A stretch of DNA of 64,000 nucleotides from Septoria linicola (GCA_024114885.1 CP099420.1:1488001-1552000); one strand, 5' to 3'. Positions 33,702 to 46,099 are shown, counted from the stretch's first letter. The notes: generated from the letters alone by a model not told the origin. Translations and numbers: made by a program.

Positions 33702-36527
33702 ATGAACGGAGATTCTGCTCAGCTGGACTTTGGGGCAGTATCGTTCGCCTGCGCATTGAATGCAGATCCTAGACCCACCTGCGTTTTGGATATCCACGTA
33801 AAAGGAGGGTCGGCTATTGTGTTCCAGAACCGGGCACTGCAAGAGAAGGAATTATTGGTAGATGACATATTGGACAGCAGTGCCAGCACCGGAGTCCAGG
33901 CGTGGGCCCTTGAACACAATGTCCGTGGAACGAGATCTGCCTCAAGTGGACACAGTCTGTGGCTTCAGACAATAGACGAGAGGTGGCGGGTGGTACAGTG
34001 GCATTGGCAAGCACCGGAGCGAAAAGAGACGAATACCAAAGACCACGCGCCGCGCATTGCTCCTGCCACAAAGGATGCTTCGGTAACGCTGCGCGAAGCG
34101 CTGGCGGACCGCGACGATGCTACTGGCAAGTTGCAGAACATCCTCAAGATGATGGAGATGGTTGATGTGGGCATCTTTGAATACGACGAGAAGGGGGTGT
34201 TACAGTATGGCAACAACGCCTTTTTCAAATTGAGCGGACATCCTCGAAACAGTAAGCGAGACACCATCACCTGGAAGGAATCGATCTTTCCGGAAGATGA
34301 GCCATGGCTGTTCGAACAGTAGACACAGATGACCAAGGGAATTGCCCTTACCTTCGGGATGAAGTGGAAGCGACCTGCAGCGATGATGCCCGGTGGCGTC
34401 GAGGACACGGAAGGACAATGGGTACTAGCAGCATGTGTGCCTGCAACAGACAACGAAGGCAACGTCCTGACGGTGTCCGGTTGTCTCACAGATATTGCTG
34501 CACAAAAGCAAAGCCAATCTGACGCCTTGAAGCGAGCCGAAGCCATGGAGCGAGCGTATGCTTCAGAGAAGAGGTTCAGCACGTTTGCAGATCAGGCGAA
34601 CATCGGTATCTGGATTCTGAACAAGGATTCGCAGTTGACCTATGCTAACAAGGAGTGGTTCCGGATCACTAACCACCCGCTTGTAGACCACTCGAATGTG
34701 GACTGGACCACGCTTATGGACTCTGCGAACTTAGAAATTATTCATTCCAAGATCGAGGAAATGCGGACCACAAAAAGTCCATTAACATTCGAATTCGAGC
34801 TACTACGTTTGTGGGCGGACGGCCAAGGGGGAATGATGAAGACGACAGCGCTGGCCGCTGCATATCCAGAGCTCAGTGACACTGGTGATATCATCACCTT
34901 TGCCGGTACCCTAACGGACATTACACATCTTCGCTGGGCTGAGCGACTACAGAAGCTGCGCACGGACGAGGCTGTAGAAGCAAAGCGGCAGCAAGAGCAC
35001 TTTATCGGTATGTGTACTGTGATGACATGACGACCACATCTTCTGACTACGCTACAGACATGACCTGTCATGAGATCAGAAACCCACTTGGAGCCGCCCT
35101 CCACTGCGCGGACCTTGCTCGCTCGTCGCTACTTGAGCTCGGAGACTACATCTCCGGGATCGATGCTCTGCCATCAGAGATCGGAACTTCTAGACCTGGA
35201 CAACTGTGGGACAGCACGCTCGAAGCGGCCAACATCATCATCTCTTGCTGTGCTCACCAACGTCGCATCGTAGATGACATCCTTACACTGTCCAAACTTG
35301 ACTCAAAACTTCTGACAATAGCGCCGGCGCCAGTCAAGCTTAGCGACATGCTGACGGAGGTTACGCGTATGTTCGAGGTTGATGCCCAAAAAGCGGATGT
35401 CGTCTTCAAGACTGCGACAGACTCTTCCTTGGAAATTCTTGACACCGGTTGGGCAGTGCTCGATCGAGGTCGACTCATGCAGGTGAGGTTGATCGTGAAT
35501 TAGTAGAGATAGACATGGCTGACGTGATCGATCACTTCAGGTATTGATCAATCTCATAACGAACAGTCTCAAGTTCACGCAGAGAGAGGCTGTTCGTGCG
35601 GTGACGCTGACAGTGAGTGGCTCTCTATCGAGGCCAACAGAGCAAGATCTCGATGTCGATTACGTGCCTGCTGGAATAGCCCGCGATCGCGTGCGGCTCG
35701 ACTCGCAGTGGGGTAGTGGTCAGGATATCTATCTCTGTTTCAAGGTCAGCGACACTGGGTGTGGGTTCAACGACGAACAGAAGGGAAGGATATTCGAGCG
35801 CTTTTCGCAAGCTTCGCCACGCACGCATTCAAAATATGGCGGGTCAGGCTTAGGCCTATTCATCAGCAGAGAAATGATCGAGCTCCAGTCTGGTGAAATT
35901 GGAGTGTCCTCGCGACCCGGCTATGGATCGACGTTTGCATTTTACGTTGCAGCACGAGTTGCTGCAGCTCCACCAGTCGCTGGTGATGTGTCTACGCCGC
36001 GGGTAATGCAACGGCGGAGCACACATGAGAACGGGCGTGCGAAGTACACAATTCTGGTAGTTGAGGACAATCTGGTCAACCAAAAGGTCTTACGCATGCA
36101 GCTGCAGAAGCTCGGACACATTGTTCATGTGGTATCGAATGGCGTGGAAGCTCTGCAATTCCTAGAGACGACGTTATGCTGGGACGACAGGGATACGAGC
36201 AGTAAATCGGATCCCACGATCGATCTTTCGGTAATCTTGATGGACATGGAAATGCCTGTCATGGTAAGCAATGATGCGCTCCCACAATCGCCTGGACATG
36301 GACTGACATGATTGATTTTGCAGGGCGGAATAGAATGCGCAAGACGCATACGAGGCTTACAAAACGAGGGACGAATCGCGCGACATTTACCTATTATTTC
36401 CGTGTCGGCTAACGCTAGAGATGCACAAGTTGGATCTGCGTTGGAGTGTGGAATGGACGACGCAATCAGTAAACCATTTCGCGTGGCAGACCTCATGCCC
36501 AAGATCGCTGCGCTGGTAGATAGCTGA
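33702..36527 (+). pseudogene. PAS-containing hybrid histidine kinase with one in-frame TAG
   Basis: Exons 33702-35007, 35058-35482, 35541-36263 and 36324-36527 join in phase into an 886-codon frame with a single TAG at 34320-34322 (codon 207). Two PAS-like domains are visible (GIFEYDEKGVLQYGNNAFFK; NIGIWILNKDSQLTYANKEW). Next come a coiled linker, the H-box DMTCHEIRNPLGA (His ~440), HATPase N and G boxes (LINLITNSLKFT; DTGCGFNDEQKGRIFERFSQ; SGLGLF), and a receiver domain (ILVVEDNLVNQK; phospho-acceptor Asp in LMDMEMP, ~812; ISKPF). Everything else looks functional. The stop sits inside the first PAS domain between LFEQ and TQMTKG, where relatives, as I recall, have Trp; TGG to TAG fits a single transition. 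Termination would leave 206 residues; readthrough or a downstream start would keep the kinase. Confidence 0.8.
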
Positions 36528-37378
36528 CAACCGCTTTCCATATGTCTGTTTGCATGTTGAACTATCACTCAACAATGTATTCGCCAACCTCGTCATGTGA
36601 AAGTTGTGGAATGCGTCGGCCAAGGCGGTGAGATGCAAGGCAAAGTCTGATACGGGACGTTTTTGACGAAGAGGCGTCGAGCTCCCCTTTGACCTCACTT
36701 CTTCATCTCCTTCCTCTTCTTCCACTCCTCATCCACGATGTCCATGCATACCGCTACGTATTGTTTGGGCATGACGTCTGCAGACAGCGGCAGTTCGCGA
36801 GTCGTGGCCGAGCCGTGCGGCAGCGGTGACAGAATACCCCTGCAGCATGTCCGCCTCAAGCTTCGGGCTCTCACATGTCGCGTCGAAGCTGCCTCCCTCA
36901 CTGGCGGGCTGGCCGATCAGGAGAACAACGCGAGAGTTTCTCTTGTAGTATGGAGAGCATGAAGCATAATCAAGAGTAGGTACTCGAGGCCCATTTGCCA
37001 TTTCACAACTTGTTCAGAGATCTCAATATCTTCATTCGAGCACAGACGCTGAGCACGAGCACTTTTTTCGCATCACACAGACAAGTTCGAGTGAGTGAGC
37101 AGGGGGTCAGGGCATCCACAGAGAGTCACTAAGTTAGACACTAAGTTAGAGCGAAATATTATTACCCGCAGATTGTCCAGCAAACAGCATTGCACCTTCC
37201 CTCCAATGTTTACACCGCACGCTACTGCTGCCTGAACAACAACACCCGAACAAGCAGCTAGCACATTCACCGCAACTACAGATCCATCACTTGACCGACA
37301 GACATCTTCACCACCTATTGCTCGCTGCCTACGAATTCCTAGACATTCTCACCGATACCTGAAACTTACACCTTCAGC
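36528..37378. other. Intergenic region, possible short minus-strand frame
   Basis: A minus-strand frame of 90 codons (36729-37001) and an overlapping frame ending in CMDIVDEEWKKRKEMKK (36695) might be one spliced small gene (candidate acceptor ctgtctgcag). The phases do not join cleanly, so I do not call it. The 3' part is a pyrimidine-rich leader for the coiled-coil gene. Confidence 0.35.
37127..37150. repeat. Perfect 12-base tandem duplication
   Basis: Two adjacent copies of cactaagttaga about 230 bases upstream of the coiled-coil gene's start codon. Confidence 0.8.
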
Positions 37379-39412
37379 ATGGGAAATTTATTGTCGACAC
37401 CGGGTGTGCCTAAGGAGAAGCTGCAGGAAGTCGAGGACCAGCTCAAGTCCAGTAATGCTGAAGTTGAAGCCAAGAAGCAGGAACTTGCCGCCAAAGAGAA
37501 GGAACTGAGGGAGTCCAGGACACAGTCGGAAAGCGCCAGCAAAGAGATTGCTGCGCTGAAGCAGAAGATCCAAGAGTTGGAGAGCAGATTGTCCAGCTTC
37601 GAGGCCGAGAAGCAGACGGCGATTCAGCAACTGCAGCGTGACTTGGAGTCGAGTAAGAATGGCGCCGATGCTCAGAGACAAGCCCTCGAGAGAGTATCTC
37701 AGTCTGTCACACAGGAGCGCGATCATGCACGAAGTGAGCTGAGAGCAGTGCATGAAAAGCTGACCACGCTGGAGACGAGCAACAAGCAGTTGGAGCAAGA
37801 AGCGAGCGCCGCCAGGAAAGAGCTGCAAGAAGCCAAAGATTCCCGCGAGCAGCTGGAGTCCAGCTTGAAGGCTGAGCTGGCGTCGTTCCAATCACAGCTC
37901 AACGAGTCAAACGAGAAGCACATCGCTCTGGAGACCGCTCACACTGGCCTGGAGGGTGAGCTGCGGACCGTCAAGCAGGAGGCTGACACATCTCTTGCGG
38001 CCGCGAAGAAGAGCCTCGCCGAGAGCCAGGAGAAGATCGCTGCACTCGAGTCATCCTCCGAGACATCCACCAAGGCCTCCGCATCAAAGCTCGCCGCTGC
38101 CGAGAAGCAGGTGCAGGACGCACAAGCCCAGCTTGCCACCGTTCAGCAAAGTGCCGAGGCCGCTGAAAAGGCTGCCAGCGACCGCTTGGATGCTGTGCAG
38201 AAGCAGCTTGCCACGTCGCAAGATAAGGTCACCCAGCTCGAGCAGTCCAACTCCAATCTGAAGAAGACCTCCGAGCAGGGCGCTGCTGCCGCGCAGGAGC
38301 TCAGCGACTCTCAGAACAAACTGTCTGCACTGCAGAAGGAGCATGAGGAGCTACAGAACTCATCCAACGCCGCCATTCAAGCTGCAAAGAAGGACTTTGA
38401 GTCGGCACGAACAGAGAAGAACAGCCTTCAAATTTCGCATAACAGGCTGTTTGAAGAGCTTTCTGCTTTGAAGGCGGCTTACAAGGCAGATGAGGAGAAG
38501 ATCAAGAGTCTCGAGGCGACCGGCTCCAAGGAGACGGAGAAGCTAAAGGCAGAGCTTGAGGAATACAAGAAGAAGGGCTCGAACTCTGAAGAAGCAACCA
38601 AGAAGTTGCAGGAGCAGCACAAGTCTGAACTGGAGAAGATGAAGAAGCTTGCCGACGATGCCTTCACCAAAGTCAAGGCTGTGGAACAGGAGAGCAGTGA
38701 CCTGAAGAAGGGCCAGCAAGAGTCGGAGAGCAAGATTGCTGAGCTCAAGAAGCAGGCCGAAGAGGGCACAGGCAAGGCCTCAAAGGTTGAGCAAGAGCTC
38801 AAGGCCGCTCAAGAAGTAAGTCTCCATAGCTTTGCCGACTATTGGCGTCACTAACGACCATTGCAGGAGAAGAGCAACCTTCAGTCGAAGATTGCAGACC
38901 TCGAAAAGTCTTCAGCTGCCACATCTGAGCTACAGACTAAGCTATCGACTGCTGAGAAGAACCTCGAGACTGCGAAATCGGAGGCTGCTGCGGCATCTAA
39001 GAAGGCCGAGCAACTTACAGCAGCGGAGAAGAAGCTCGCAGAGGCTGAGAAAGCTAAGACTGACGCAGAGAAGAGGGTGGCAGAGCTGGAAAAGTCTGCG
39101 ACAGCTGCATCTGAATTGCAGACCAAGCTGTCAGCTGCTGAGAAGGAGTTGGAGACCGCGAAGTCCGGAGCCGCATCGGCGACTAAGAAGGCTGAGCAGC
39201 TCACAGCGACAGAGAAGAAGCTGGCATACGCCGAGCAGGCGAAGAGCGATGCAGACAAGAAGATCGCAGATCTCGAGAAGCAGCTTAAGGAGCAGTCCGC
39301 CGCAGCTGAGGTGAAGAATATCACAAACGGCAAGAAGGAGGAGGACACTGCCACGACCAAGGCCAACGGTGTAGATGAAGCCGCACAGGCTCCTGTCAGC
39401 GCTGCTGCTTAG
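37379..39412 (+). CDS. Long coiled-coil protein with N-terminal myristoylation-like motif
   Basis: Exons 37379-38815 and 38867-39412 (51-base intron) give 660 residues. The N-terminus MGNLLSTPG fits the N-myristoylation consensus (Gly2, Ser/Thr6), suggesting membrane attachment. Nearly everything from residue 12 to the C-terminus is heptad-patterned Glu/Lys/Ala/Gln-rich coiled coil. In exon 2 a 62-residue unit is tandemly duplicated. The tail (VDEAAQAPVSAAA) is short and Ala-rich. No enzymatic domain is seen. A structural or tethering role at a membrane is a reasonable inference. Similarity to other coiled coils will be dominated by composition, so homology is hard to judge. Confidence 0.85.
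38906..39277 (+). repeat. Tandem 186-base duplication in the coiled-coil gene
   Basis: Units 38906-39091 and 39092-39277 each encode 62 residues with the same order of blocks (SELQTKLS, AEKxLETAKS, KKAEQLTAxEKKLA, KxDAxKxxAxLE). The frame is preserved. It looks like an internal duplication that has since diverged by substitutions. Confidence 0.85.
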
Positions 39413-39966
39413 TCCTCCAGCATCCCACGGCCCTGGTCTCCAAGCCTGGGCAACAGAAGAGGCTGAGAACATACATTGAGACGGAGAGTGAGAAAAACTG
39501 GACATGACACCATTACTGGCACTGCACTGCGTTTGGGACATTGCGTATACCCTTGGTTGCATGCATTATGCATTTGCTTTACTGCTTGCTATCATGACCT
39601 GCGCGGCGTTCGAGGAGTTGATCGTTCTCGACTATGGAATGGCTTTTCGTTAATGACATTTTAATGCTTTGGACTAGAGAAAATCGCATGTCACGGCCAG
39701 AGTCTTATCTGCCATCGAACAAGGCTCACGTATCAGATTCGCGTACAGTCGTCCTATAAGCACGACCTGACAAAGCTGGCATATCCTGATTAGGGCTGGA
39801 GAGATTTGTGCACATTCCTTAATCTTGTATGCCTGACAGTACAAGACATGGATGGGCCTGTACGACTAATGAAGACTGTAAAGCTTATACATACATCTTG
39901 AAGCAAAAGTACAAAGCATCTGTCCTACGATGTCAGAAACACACGCGGCTCTTCCTTCACCAAATT
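39413..39966. other. Intergenic region
   Basis: 3' region of the coiled-coil gene and promoter of the SGNH hydrolase. The hydrolase frame is open back to 39829, but the added residues would displace the signal peptide. No other gene. Confidence 0.5.
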
Positions 39967-41732
39967 ATGCGTGCTTCCGGTGTGCACTTCAGACACCATG
40001 TCTTGGCATATCTGCTCGCGCTTTCGGCACTCACTGTAGCGCAGCAGCAGCCTCGAGGCAACACAAAAGTGCTAATCGTGGGAGACTCGATAACGCATTG
40101 CAACGAAGGCGATTATACCTGGCGCTATAGAATCTGGTCTTGGTTCCAATCTTCAAATCTTGTCGTTGACTTCGTAGGACCATATATCGGAACCGCAGAA
40201 CCGGACACTCCTGAACCACCGAAACGGCCAAGACTCTATGGTGAACCTGAAGAGACTCCGCCGTTGAGAGTGAGTGGGAAGTATGCGGCGGAGTTTGACA
40301 GGTGAGCCTTAGCAATGATGATGTCGTAAAATATGGATCTAATAAGAGGACCGCAGCAACCACTTCGCCATCTCCGGCCGCGCAGCCGCTCAAGTCAAAG
40401 ACACGATCCACGATGTCGTGGCAGAATTCACACCAGACCTCATCCTCGTGTTACTTGGATATAATGATCTCGCGTTTGGATTTGGTAATGCTACAGGCAC
40501 GTTGATAAATATGCAGACTTTAATCCAGAACGCTCGGGCTGCGAAATCAGAGACGGCATTTGTGATTGGCACCGTACCGCAGCGGACGTGGACGGGTGCT
40601 GCTGAGCAGGTGAGGATGACGGATGAGTACAATCGGAGGTTGAGGAGGGAGGGGGTGGGGTGGAGTTTGGATGGTTCGCCGGTGAGTCTCTCTTGAGAGC
40701 TTCGGAGGCGATGAGAAGTGATTTGACAGGCTGTGTGATTCGCAGGTCGTCATTGCACCTGTGCGCGAGGAATATGATTGCGGGCCTCAGTATTCGAATG
40801 ATGAGTGTCCGGCGGCTCATGATGGTTTGCATCCTAATGAGCTGGGCGAGTATCAGATTGCCAGAGCTTTCTCTCGTGCGTTGGTGAGTGGTCTCAAGAT
40901 GGGAGAGTCGCCACTTGAGGTGCCGAGTAGCATTCCGCCGAGGCCTCTTCCGGTTCCTGGGGACCTCGAGATGGATTCATCTGGTCTTGGTGTAACGGCG
41001 ACTTGGGATAAAGGTATTGACGAGCATGTGCGAGTTTGATGCTTGATCGCTGACTATTAGTACAGTATTTGGTGCTTACACATACGACACTGAGTACCGT
41101 TTGAATGGTGTCGCGACTCCAGCATTCAAGTTCTCTCCGACCAATGTCCGTGCGAATAGGTGGGACACAAGATGGGATGAGGACGGCGAAATGTAAGATC
41201 ATCCCAGACACTTACTCCACCTCACATATATCTGATGCACTACCATAGCTACGACCTCCGCATCCGCCCTATAGCAGGCAATCGCAAAGGCACCTGGACA
41301 GACTGGCAATCTGCAACAGCCACTCCACGCCTCCCACAAGCTCCAGAAAACGTCACAGCATCTTCCACAGCCACAGGCATCGACCTCTCCTGGGCTCTTT
41401 CCCAAGGAAACTACTCCGCCAACCTCTTCAACATCTACTACTGGGACATCAACGTAACATGCACAAACATGATTCTCTCACCTACTGCTGCATTCGAAGG
41501 CACATCGGGACATATCGATGGCCTGGTAGCAGGACATCGGTATAATCTTGCTATTGAAGCGTGGAATGATGATGGGCCGGGGATTCCGAGGGGTGTTGGG
41601 TCTGTGGTTGTTGGTGGTAGTGAGGAGATGTCAGGGAATATGCCGGAGAGTGCTTGTCCAGAGAAAGTGCTGGGTACGCCGCCAGAGACTGAGCCGATCG
41701 ATACGAGTGATCCAAAAGCTCCTCCTTCGTAG
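39967..41732 (+). CDS. Secreted SGNH/GDSL hydrolase with C-terminal beta-sandwich region
   Basis: Five exons (39967-40301, 40357-40681, 40746-41013, 41066-41192, 41249-41732) join in phase, 512 residues. I picked the ATG at 39967 because it starts a signal peptide (HHVLAYLLALSALTVAQ). Block I is VLIVGDSITHC (Ser41), block III LVLLGYNDLAFG (Gly-x-Asn-Asp type), and block V DGLHPNELG supplies Asp246 and His249, so the catalytic set is complete. After residue ~280 two stretches (TATWDKVFGAYTYDTEYRL; PQAPENVTASSTATGIDLSW) resemble fibronectin type III modules. Such enzymes deacetylate or de-esterify polysaccharides or plant wall esters; the substrate is unknown. The gene is intact. Confidence 0.85.
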
Positions 41733-42320
41733 ACAGGAGACACACCAACGACTTCAGCGACGAGGAAATGTAGTTTTGTCATGCGTGTAGTGATCGATCG
41801 GAAGCTATAATGACTCTGGCGCCCCAGCTGCAGCGCACAAAAGACAGAAGAGTAATATAGAATCATGTGCGCACGTCAACTCGACTGCCTCTACAGAGAG
41901 AGGAATGGTCTCGAGTCCCATCTTCGATGAGGATAATGTTTTGCACTATCCAGACAGTCACTGGCCGTGGTGCCAAGCGCTTTCGAGTTAGAATGATCTG
42001 AAGTGGACCCGAACGTTTCCGCCAGCTCGGCCAAACCCCTCGTGGGATCGACAACCAAATGGCAGTTGTGGCTAAAGCATAATGCGGAGAATGCATCGTG
42101 ATTCACGGTCTGCCATTCACTCATGCTCGTTGCCACCTTCGAGTTGTCGGATCTCACCTGCCGGCCGCGATAGGCGGACTACTATTGGTACTTGGCGTGG
42201 ACGATAGACCGGCTATGTTAATGATGGCCCACTGAGATCGACATCAAGACATAGTCCGCGATCGACTCATTCCTAGCATACCATCCATCCTCGCGGTTGA
42301 AGAGCGCAGAATAAGACAAT
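41733..42320. other. Intergenic region
   Basis: Between the SGNH hydrolase and the ACS-type transporter, both on the plus strand. No gene recognised. Confidence 0.5.
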
Positions 42321-43828
42321 ATGGGCATCCTTCGCAAAGTCAGGGTAGCCGTCTGGGGCGAGCCACCAGCCACGAAAGCGGAATCATATCTACTTTTCAA
42401 GATCGACTGGTTCATCTTATCATATGTCTGTCTGATGTACTGGGTAAACTACCTGGACCGGGCCAACTTGAACAATGCCTACGTGTCTGGCGCGCGAGAA
42501 GATCTTGGCTTCCAAGGCACTCAACTCAACCAGATCAACACCATCTTCTACGGTGGCTACCTCCTCGGCCAGATACCAAACAACCTCATCTTGCAGAAAG
42601 TACCACCTCGAATATGGCTGCCGACAACGTGTCTATGCTGGGGCTTGCTTACGCTGGGAACTGGCTTCACGCACCATCCTTGGCAGATTATGGTCATCAG
42701 GTTCTTCCAAGGCTTCTTCGAAGCTTCATGCTTCGTGGGCGTGCACTGGATACTTGGCAGCTGGTATAAACCAGACGAGATCGGAAAGCGAACAGCAATT
42801 TTCACGAGTTCTGGTCTGGCAGGAACACTTTTCTCGGGTATCATGCAAGGAGCTATTTTCAAAAATTTGAACGGCGTCAGTGGCCTTGCAGGATGGCGCT
42901 GGCTCTTCATCATTGATTTCCTGATCACCTTTCCTGTGGCTATCTATGGCTTCTTGTTCTTCCCGGATACGCCAAACAGCACTACTGCGAAATATCTCAC
43001 GCCAGAAGAGCGGACACTTGCCGTTGAGCGTTTGCCAGAGGTAGCGAAGCAGCGTGGTGTCCTCGGATGGTCTCTGATCGGGCGTGTAGTCCTATCGTGG
43101 CAGTGGTGGGGATTCGTGCTGCTCTGGATCGCAGGCTCAAATACAGAGATGTGGTCTTCCAATGCTATCATGCAACTTTGGTTGAAGAGTGGCGATGCTG
43201 GGACCTACACGATACCTCAAGTCAACTACATTCCCTCATCCGTATCTGGTCTTGGTATCGTCGCTACGCTGGCTCTCGGATGGTATAGCGACTACAACAT
43301 AAGGCATCGCTGGCATGTCGGTGTCTTTCTCTCCATCACGGCGGTGATCTCTGGTGCGCTTATGCTCTCTCCTCCGAGCAGAGCATCCAAATTCGCAGCG
43401 CTTATTCTCAATGGATGCCAGTATGCTGGCCAGACCGTGTTCTTTGCATGGGCGAACGATCTCACCAGGCAAGACGATGCGAAGCGCTCCGTCGTAATCG
43501 CTAGTATGTAAGTGTAACTCTCCTTCTCAGAGGCCACGATTGTGACATATCCCTGAGCGCTGCTGACCTTTGCTCGACTGCTTTTAGGAACATGTTTAGT
43601 GTTGCAGTTTACCTCTTCTGGAGCCTGCTCTTCTACAACACGACCCAAGCTCCAAACTGGTACGAAGGCAGCTGCGCTATGATTGCCATGGGAGTTTTCC
43701 TGTTGATCATGACCATCGTATGCTATTTGCTTCAGCGACGACAGGAGAAGCAGGAATTATCACAGACCATGGGCTGGGACATGGATGATGCCAAGCCGAC
43801 GCAAAGCGTGACTGCTGAAAAGGCATGA
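42321..43828 (+). CDS. MFS transporter, anion:cation symporter (Liz1/Fen2/Dal5-like)
   Basis: Exons 42321-43507 and 43588-43828 (80-base intron splitting an ATG codon) give 475 residues. The N-terminal LMYWVNYLDRANLNNAYVSG and TIFYGGYLLGQIPNNLIL in TM1-TM2 are the signature of the ACS family, as are RFFQGFFEASCFVGVHWILG, the central loop (FFPDTPNSTTAKYLTPEERTLA) and the C-terminal TM block. Fungal members import vitamins (pantothenate, biotin), allantoate or carboxylates with protons at the plasma membrane. The substrate is unassigned; the overall pattern is closest to the Liz1/Fen2 group as I recall it. The gene is intact. Confidence 0.88.
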
Positions 43829-44215
43829 TACGGGCGCTCACCGCTTCGCTGCGCTTGTGCAACAGAACAAGGCAGTCTTTGCTGAACTCTGGACTATACC
43901 CAAATTACGAGCCGAGACGTTGTGAGCTATATCGCCAAAGTGTTCGTTGTCATTCTCTGCCTCATCACCTGTACACGTCCCTGGTCAACTTGTCATCTAT
44001 TGCGCAGTTGCCGGCAATCTGCTCATCATCGGTCCTGCATTCCATGTGTCATATGCGCATCTGTACCATATATGCAATGCTCGCTGAATCGCTACTCATG
44101 CAACAGTCTCTATCCTGGCACACTTCTAGTTTCCTGCGTGGTACGGCTTCTGACCATAAACTATATACCTGCGCGATAGTCAGTATCCAGTCTTGTCGGT
44201 CGAGCTCAGTACGAC
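43829..44215. other. Convergent intergenic region
   Basis: Between the 3' ends of the ACS transporter and the methyltransferase. Only short chance frames. Confidence 0.5.
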
Positions 44216-45227
44216 TCACAAGGGGCAATAGCTATGTATTGACTTCTTCTTCCACTCTTTCCTGACTTCCATCAGCAAAACTTCCATTTCTTGCAGACTC
44301 CATCCGAGGCCCATTGTGAATGTCCGCACGCTCAGCCCACTGAGACCTTCAAGCAGACCGACCAGAAAGAGCAGGCCAGCTTCTCGCAGCTTCTTGTCTT
44401 TCGGCCATGGTCCTACTGGGATCTTGAATGCTTTAACTGTGCAATTAATGAAACCACGAGCTTCCATCTTCTGCTTGATTAGGTCTGGATAACAACGACC
44501 AGTCAAGCCAAAATTGGAAATGCCTTGCTGCCACAAATCTATCCAGCGTTGCACAGCGCCATCAGCCGGCATAGTGCCGTCGTCTGAGCCGAATTGGAGG
44601 TCGAATTCTTGATTCTCTACCCAGCCTCCCGGCTCCAAGGCGTTCCAAGCCTGGTCATAGAAAAAGTCCCAAGACTTTATCGAGAAGCCATTCATCAATC
44701 GGGTGTGAATAAAGTCGAACCGTTGGTTGAAAGTCCACGTCTCGTCGGCATCCATGACCTGAAATTCTAGATTCGGAGGAACAGCGGTGGGCTGTATAGG
44801 CGAGAGATCTATGCCAATCACTTGCGCGCTAGGATTGTCGTCTGCGACATCAATCGCCCAGATGCCTGTTCCGGTGCCTACATCAAGAATCATGCGAGGC
44901 TGTCGGATCGGACAGTGCCAGTGCTGTTCTCCCAGAGTCAGGCGGATGCTGTGATAGGTAATATCCATGCGCTCCTGCTCCGACTCGTCGTTCGGTAGAG
45001 CGTACCGCTTGTCTCGCTGGAATGCATGATACGTTCGACCATTCTCTTCTTCATAGTCGAATATACTGGAGGCTACGGACTCTGTCGAAAGGTAGCCTTC
45101 GTCATAACCAGAGTCATCAGACAATGCGTCAGCGTCCCGCGCCTGTCAAGGTCGTTAGAGATCGTGCGCAGTAGTCATTGTGCAACACGAGAAGGAATAC
45201 CTCGACATTGACATCATCGAGTTCCAT
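44216..45227 (-). CDS. LaeA-like SAM-dependent methyltransferase
   Basis: Exon 1 (45201-45227) encodes only MELDDVNVE; a 58-base intron (gtattc...cttgacag) joins it in phase to exon 2 (44216-45142), total 317 residues. SAM-binding motif I is ILDVGTGTGIWAIDVADD, followed by VIGIDLSPIQPTAVPPNLEF and FDFIHTRLMNG, the order seen in LaeA/TAM-type fungal methyltransferases. The lead-in (YHAFQRDKRYALPNDESEQERMD) is also typical. LaeA-like proteins affect secondary metabolism, but most paralogues are uncharacterised. It lies between an ACS carrier and a cytochrome P450. The gene is intact, assuming the small first exon. Confidence 0.85.
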
Positions 45228-46099
45228 TTGCGCTCCGCCAAGGTCCTCCATCCGGAAAGCAATCTCGCGACAAATGCAGCAGGCACTAAACAAGGTGGGT
45301 GGGAGAGAGTCGAGCCGTGCAGAGTAGTGGCGGGAGGGAAATCTGCGCTCTTGCGTAGCTGAGCGCAGAAAGGTGAGAGTATGCAGGAATCTTCACAGTT
45401 GAATGTGGTCCAGAGCGGGCCTTTTGTTCTGCAGGAACGATCTTGTGCTGTCCCAACCACGTGGAGCAGTGGAAAAGAGGTTCGACGGGATGGACTCCCA
45501 GAGCTGTGACTAGTCTGAGCGCTAGTTACCGAGATGGCGCTGACACCCGATCCCCCGCGGCGTGATAGCTGTCGATTTGCCGACGATGTGGTGATGGGCA
45601 GCACGAAGCAAGCTGTCGAGGTGCAGCAGTCCTCCTGCAAAGCTGTTCCGGAAGCAAAGAGCGAGCAATATCGATGGCTGCTTTCGTGGTCCGGTTGTGC
45701 AGTATTGTGTGTAACCTGAGCTGACATTATGCTTGTTGTGAACGGCTCTCGCCTTCCCGATTCGCCTCAGCACGAAGATCGAGAACTGGGCCGCCAAACC
45801 AGATTGCGCCTAGCAGACGAGCAATGTTCACGTCGGTCCCGCTTGGCTCCCACCAGTCCGCGCAGGGCCCAGTTTCGTGTATATCTGTCTTTGCGCGTCG
45901 ACGTCGACTCTTCGCTTCTGGCAGCCTCACAAGCTATCTAGCAATGGCTGAGCTTCACAGCCGATAACAACGTCGGGCCGCAGTGCTGCAGTACAAGAGC
46001 TGGCTCCGGGCTCCGCGTGCTCTGTGCCAGGGTCGTTGCATTCTTTCAATCTCCATTGGCCGGGTTCCATTTGGAACTGATCACAACCATACCGACGGT
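45228..46099. other. Divergent promoter region, methyltransferase and P450
   Basis: About 870 bases between the divergent starts of the methyltransferase and the P450. Several short open frames are present, but none has a signal or domain. It may act as a shared regulatory region. Confidence 0.5.

Noticed and set aside
34252..34328. Intron (gtaagc donor to acacag or nearby acceptors) that would remove the TAG in the histidine kinase
   Set aside because: None of the three acceptors tried (34319, 34322, 34328) restores the downstream frame, and the segment encodes conserved PAS residues.
36695..37001. Spliced small minus-strand gene
   Set aside because: A plausible acceptor exists, but no donor joins the two halves in phase, and no family is recognised.
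38479..39366. Minus-strand Ser/Ala/Phe-rich frames
   Set aside because: Antisense shadow of the coiled-coil gene's Glu/Lys/Ala codons.
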